A stretch of DNA of 6,268 nucleotides from Oscillospiraceae bacterium (GTDB lineage Bacteria > Bacillota_A > Clostridia > Oscillospirales > Ruminococcaceae). The notes under the pieces were generated by a model, which saw only the letters and a program-made list of their open reading frames with translations, was not told where the DNA came from and made no database searches. Positions 5,196-6,268 of this stretch are shown piece by piece (within the stretch, counting starts at the first letter, position 1; each line of letters starts with the position of its first letter). The stretch covers positions 1-6,268 of the forward strand of contig JAFPQL010000221.1 of NCBI GenBank assembly GCA_017414145.1. The letters are read 5' to 3'. The position numbers and the translations under genes are program-made.

Positions 5196-5559
5196 GCACA
5201 GCGGCATGAACTGTGCGCAGGCGGTGCTGACGGCCTTCGCGGACAGGCTCTCCCTGCCGGAGGAAACACTCCGCGCACTCGGCGCCGGATTCGGCATCGG
5301 GATGGGAACCTTCGGGGCAACCTGCGGCGCGCTCTGTGCCGCGCAGATGGTCTGCGGACTGACGGCGGAACGCTTCGGGCCGGCACAGGCGAGAGAACTG
5401 TATCAGCAGTTTGCAGCGCAGTGCGGCAGTACGCTCTGCGGCGAACTGAAAGGCATCGGGACAGGCAAAGTGCTCTGCCCCTGCGATGACTGCGTGCGCT
5501 GTGCCGTCCGGATTGCAGCGGCGCATACCGACAGCGGAATACGCGGCGTGGCGGACTGA
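5164..5559 (+). CDS. C_GCAxxG_C_C family protein (putative redox/metal-binding, cysteine-rich)
   Basis: The 131-residue product matches the C_GCAxxG_C_C family, small cysteine-rich proteins of anaerobes that are thought, without firm biochemical proof, to be redox-active or metal-binding. The pattern is visible in order: NCAQAVLTAF with C17, the Gly-rich GAGFGIGMGTFGATCGALCAA segment (40-60) with C54 and C58, C64, then C87, C92 (LCGEL), and the C-terminal cluster C105-P-C107-D-D-C110-V-R-C113. Ten cysteines in 131 residues is high for a cytosolic protein, and there is no signal peptide or membrane segment. The gene overlaps the end of mtaB by 32 nt in another frame, so translational coupling is possible, yet it also seems to have its own promoter at 5076-5104. 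purL follows after 55 nt with no clear terminator between. Confidence 0.85.
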   Translation: MDRAEQAVQNKHSGMNCAQAVLTAFADRLSLPEETLRALGAGFGIGMGTFGATCGALCAAQMVCGLTAERFGPAQARELYQQFAAQCGSTLCGELKGIGTGKVLCPCDDCVRCAVRIAAAHTDSGIRGVAD

Positions 5560-5614
5560 CAGCCGCTTTGCCGCGCAGGAATATTTCACACATTTACGGA
5601 GGCTGAGGATTTCT

Positions 5615-6268
5615 ATGGCAGTTTATCGGATTTACACGGAGAAGAAACAGCAGTTTGCGGTCGAGGCGCAGTCGGTGCTGTCTGACCTGCGCACGGCGCT
5701 GCAGCTCGATGTGCAGGGCATTCGCGTGCTCAACCGCTACGACGCGGACCACATCTCGGAGGAGGACTTCCGGCGCGCTGTGCCGACGGTGTTCTCGGAG
5801 CCGGCAGTCGATTATATCTATGAAAAGCTGCCCATGCTCTCAAATCAGGAGCGCGTGTTCGCAGTTGAATATCTGCCCGGACAGTTCGACCAGCGGGCGG
5901 ACTCCTGTGAACAGTGTATTCAGATTCTCAACGGAAAAGAACGCTGCCGCGTCCGCAATGCGCGCGTCTACATCGTCACCGGCGCGATTACCGACGAGGA
6001 ATTTGACCGGCTCCGCGCCTATCTCATCAACCCCGTCGAGAGCCGTGAGGCTTCGCTCGACACCGTCGATACGCTCGACATGAACTACGCCCTGCCGGAG
6101 ACCGTCGAGACGCTGACCGGCTTCATCGGAATGGACGAGACCGCAAGGCGCGAATTCCTGACCAAATACGGTCTGGCAATGGACTACGACGACATCACCT
6201 TCTGTCAGGCGTATTTCCGCGACGAGGAGCACCGCGACCCGACCATCACCGAAATCCGCATGATCGAC
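5615..6268 (+). CDS. purL: Phosphoribosylformylglycinamidine synthase, N-terminal 218 residues (3' end outside window)
   Basis: FGAM synthase performs the fourth step of de novo purine synthesis: ATP- and glutamine-dependent conversion of FGAR to FGAM in the cytosol. The visible 218 residues match the N-terminus of the long single-chain type found in Clostridia (over 1200 residues), which fuses PurS-like, synthetase and glutaminase parts. Diagnostic segments are VYRIYTEKK at 3-11, VFAVEYLPGQFDQRADS at 81-97, YLINPVESREASL at 136-148, and FRDEEHRDPTITEIRMID at 201-218, where the frame leaves the window. The catalytic synthetase and amidotransferase residues lie downstream and cannot be checked. 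Two ribosome-binding-like sites precede the ATG: GGAGG (5598-5602, 12 nt away) and GAGGA (5605-5609, 5 nt away); the nearer has better spacing. No good promoter was seen in the 55-bp gap, so it may be read from upstream. No purine riboswitch is visible in this short gap. Confidence 0.93.
   Translation, partial: MAVYRIYTEKKQQFAVEAQSVLSDLRTALQLDVQGIRVLNRYDADHISEEDFRRAVPTVFSEPAVDYIYEKLPMLSNQERVFAVEYLPGQFDQRADSCEQCIQILNGKERCRVRNARVYIVTGAITDEEFDRLRAYLINPVESREASLDTVDTLDMNYALPETVETLTGFIGMDETARREFLTKYGLAMDYDDITFCQAYFRDEEHRDPTITEIRMID

Noticed and set aside
4569..5297. 242-codon minus-strand open frame opposite mtaB and the cysteine-rich gene
   Set aside because: It is antisense to two strongly supported genes and crosses their boundary; its sequence is Arg/Ala/Cys-rich, as expected of a shadow.

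Overview
The window is GC-rich chromosomal DNA that reads as ordinary bacterial housekeeping sequence. The signals are those of a Gram-positive anaerobe of the class Clostridia, plausibly the Ruminococcaceae/Oscillospirales: strong AGGAGG-type ribosome binding sites, near-consensus TTGACA/TATAAT promoters, an N-terminus matching the long single-chain clostridial type of PurL, a DUF1846 (UPF0371) protein, a C_GCAxxG_C_C cysteine protein and an HPr-like protein without its histidine. The taxonomic placement is inference from gene content and style. No mobile element, CRISPR array, tRNA, rRNA or phage gene was found.

Layout. (1) Positions 995 to 3, minus strand: the N-terminal 331 residues of a DUF1846 protein, cut by the window edge. 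(2) 1005-1329: divergent intergenic region with one strong promoter per direction. (3) 1330-3085, plus strand: a two-gene unit made of a YgjP/DUF45 (M48-like) zinc metallopeptidase and a secreted SH3b lipoprotein whose linker is a 15-bp coding minisatellite. (4) 3000-3238: convergent junction with three terminator-like hairpins, all with their T-tracts on the minus-strand side. (5) 3487-3239, minus strand: a small HPr-fold protein that keeps the Ser46 region but lacks the phospho-histidine. It is driven by a strong promoter about 180 nt upstream, across a GC-rich leader. (6) 3840-5559, plus strand: mtaB (radical-SAM methylthiotransferase for tRNA ct6A/t6A37) overlapping a ten-cysteine C_GCAxxG_C_C protein. 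The latter appears to have its own promoter, and a perfect 14-bp palindrome, inside the 3' end of mtaB. (7) 5615 to the right edge, plus strand: the first 218 residues of purL.

How they fit together. MtaB acts in tRNA modification and PurL in de novo purine synthesis; the other products are a cytosolic peptidase, a surface lipoprotein, a possible regulatory HPr homologue and a putative redox protein. I see no single pathway linking them and no clear new defence or mobile system. The points most worth a second look are the operator-like palindrome and internal promoter at the end of mtaB, the histidine-less HPr with its long leader, the probable lost stop codon of the lipoprotein, and the in-frame repeat array in its linker.
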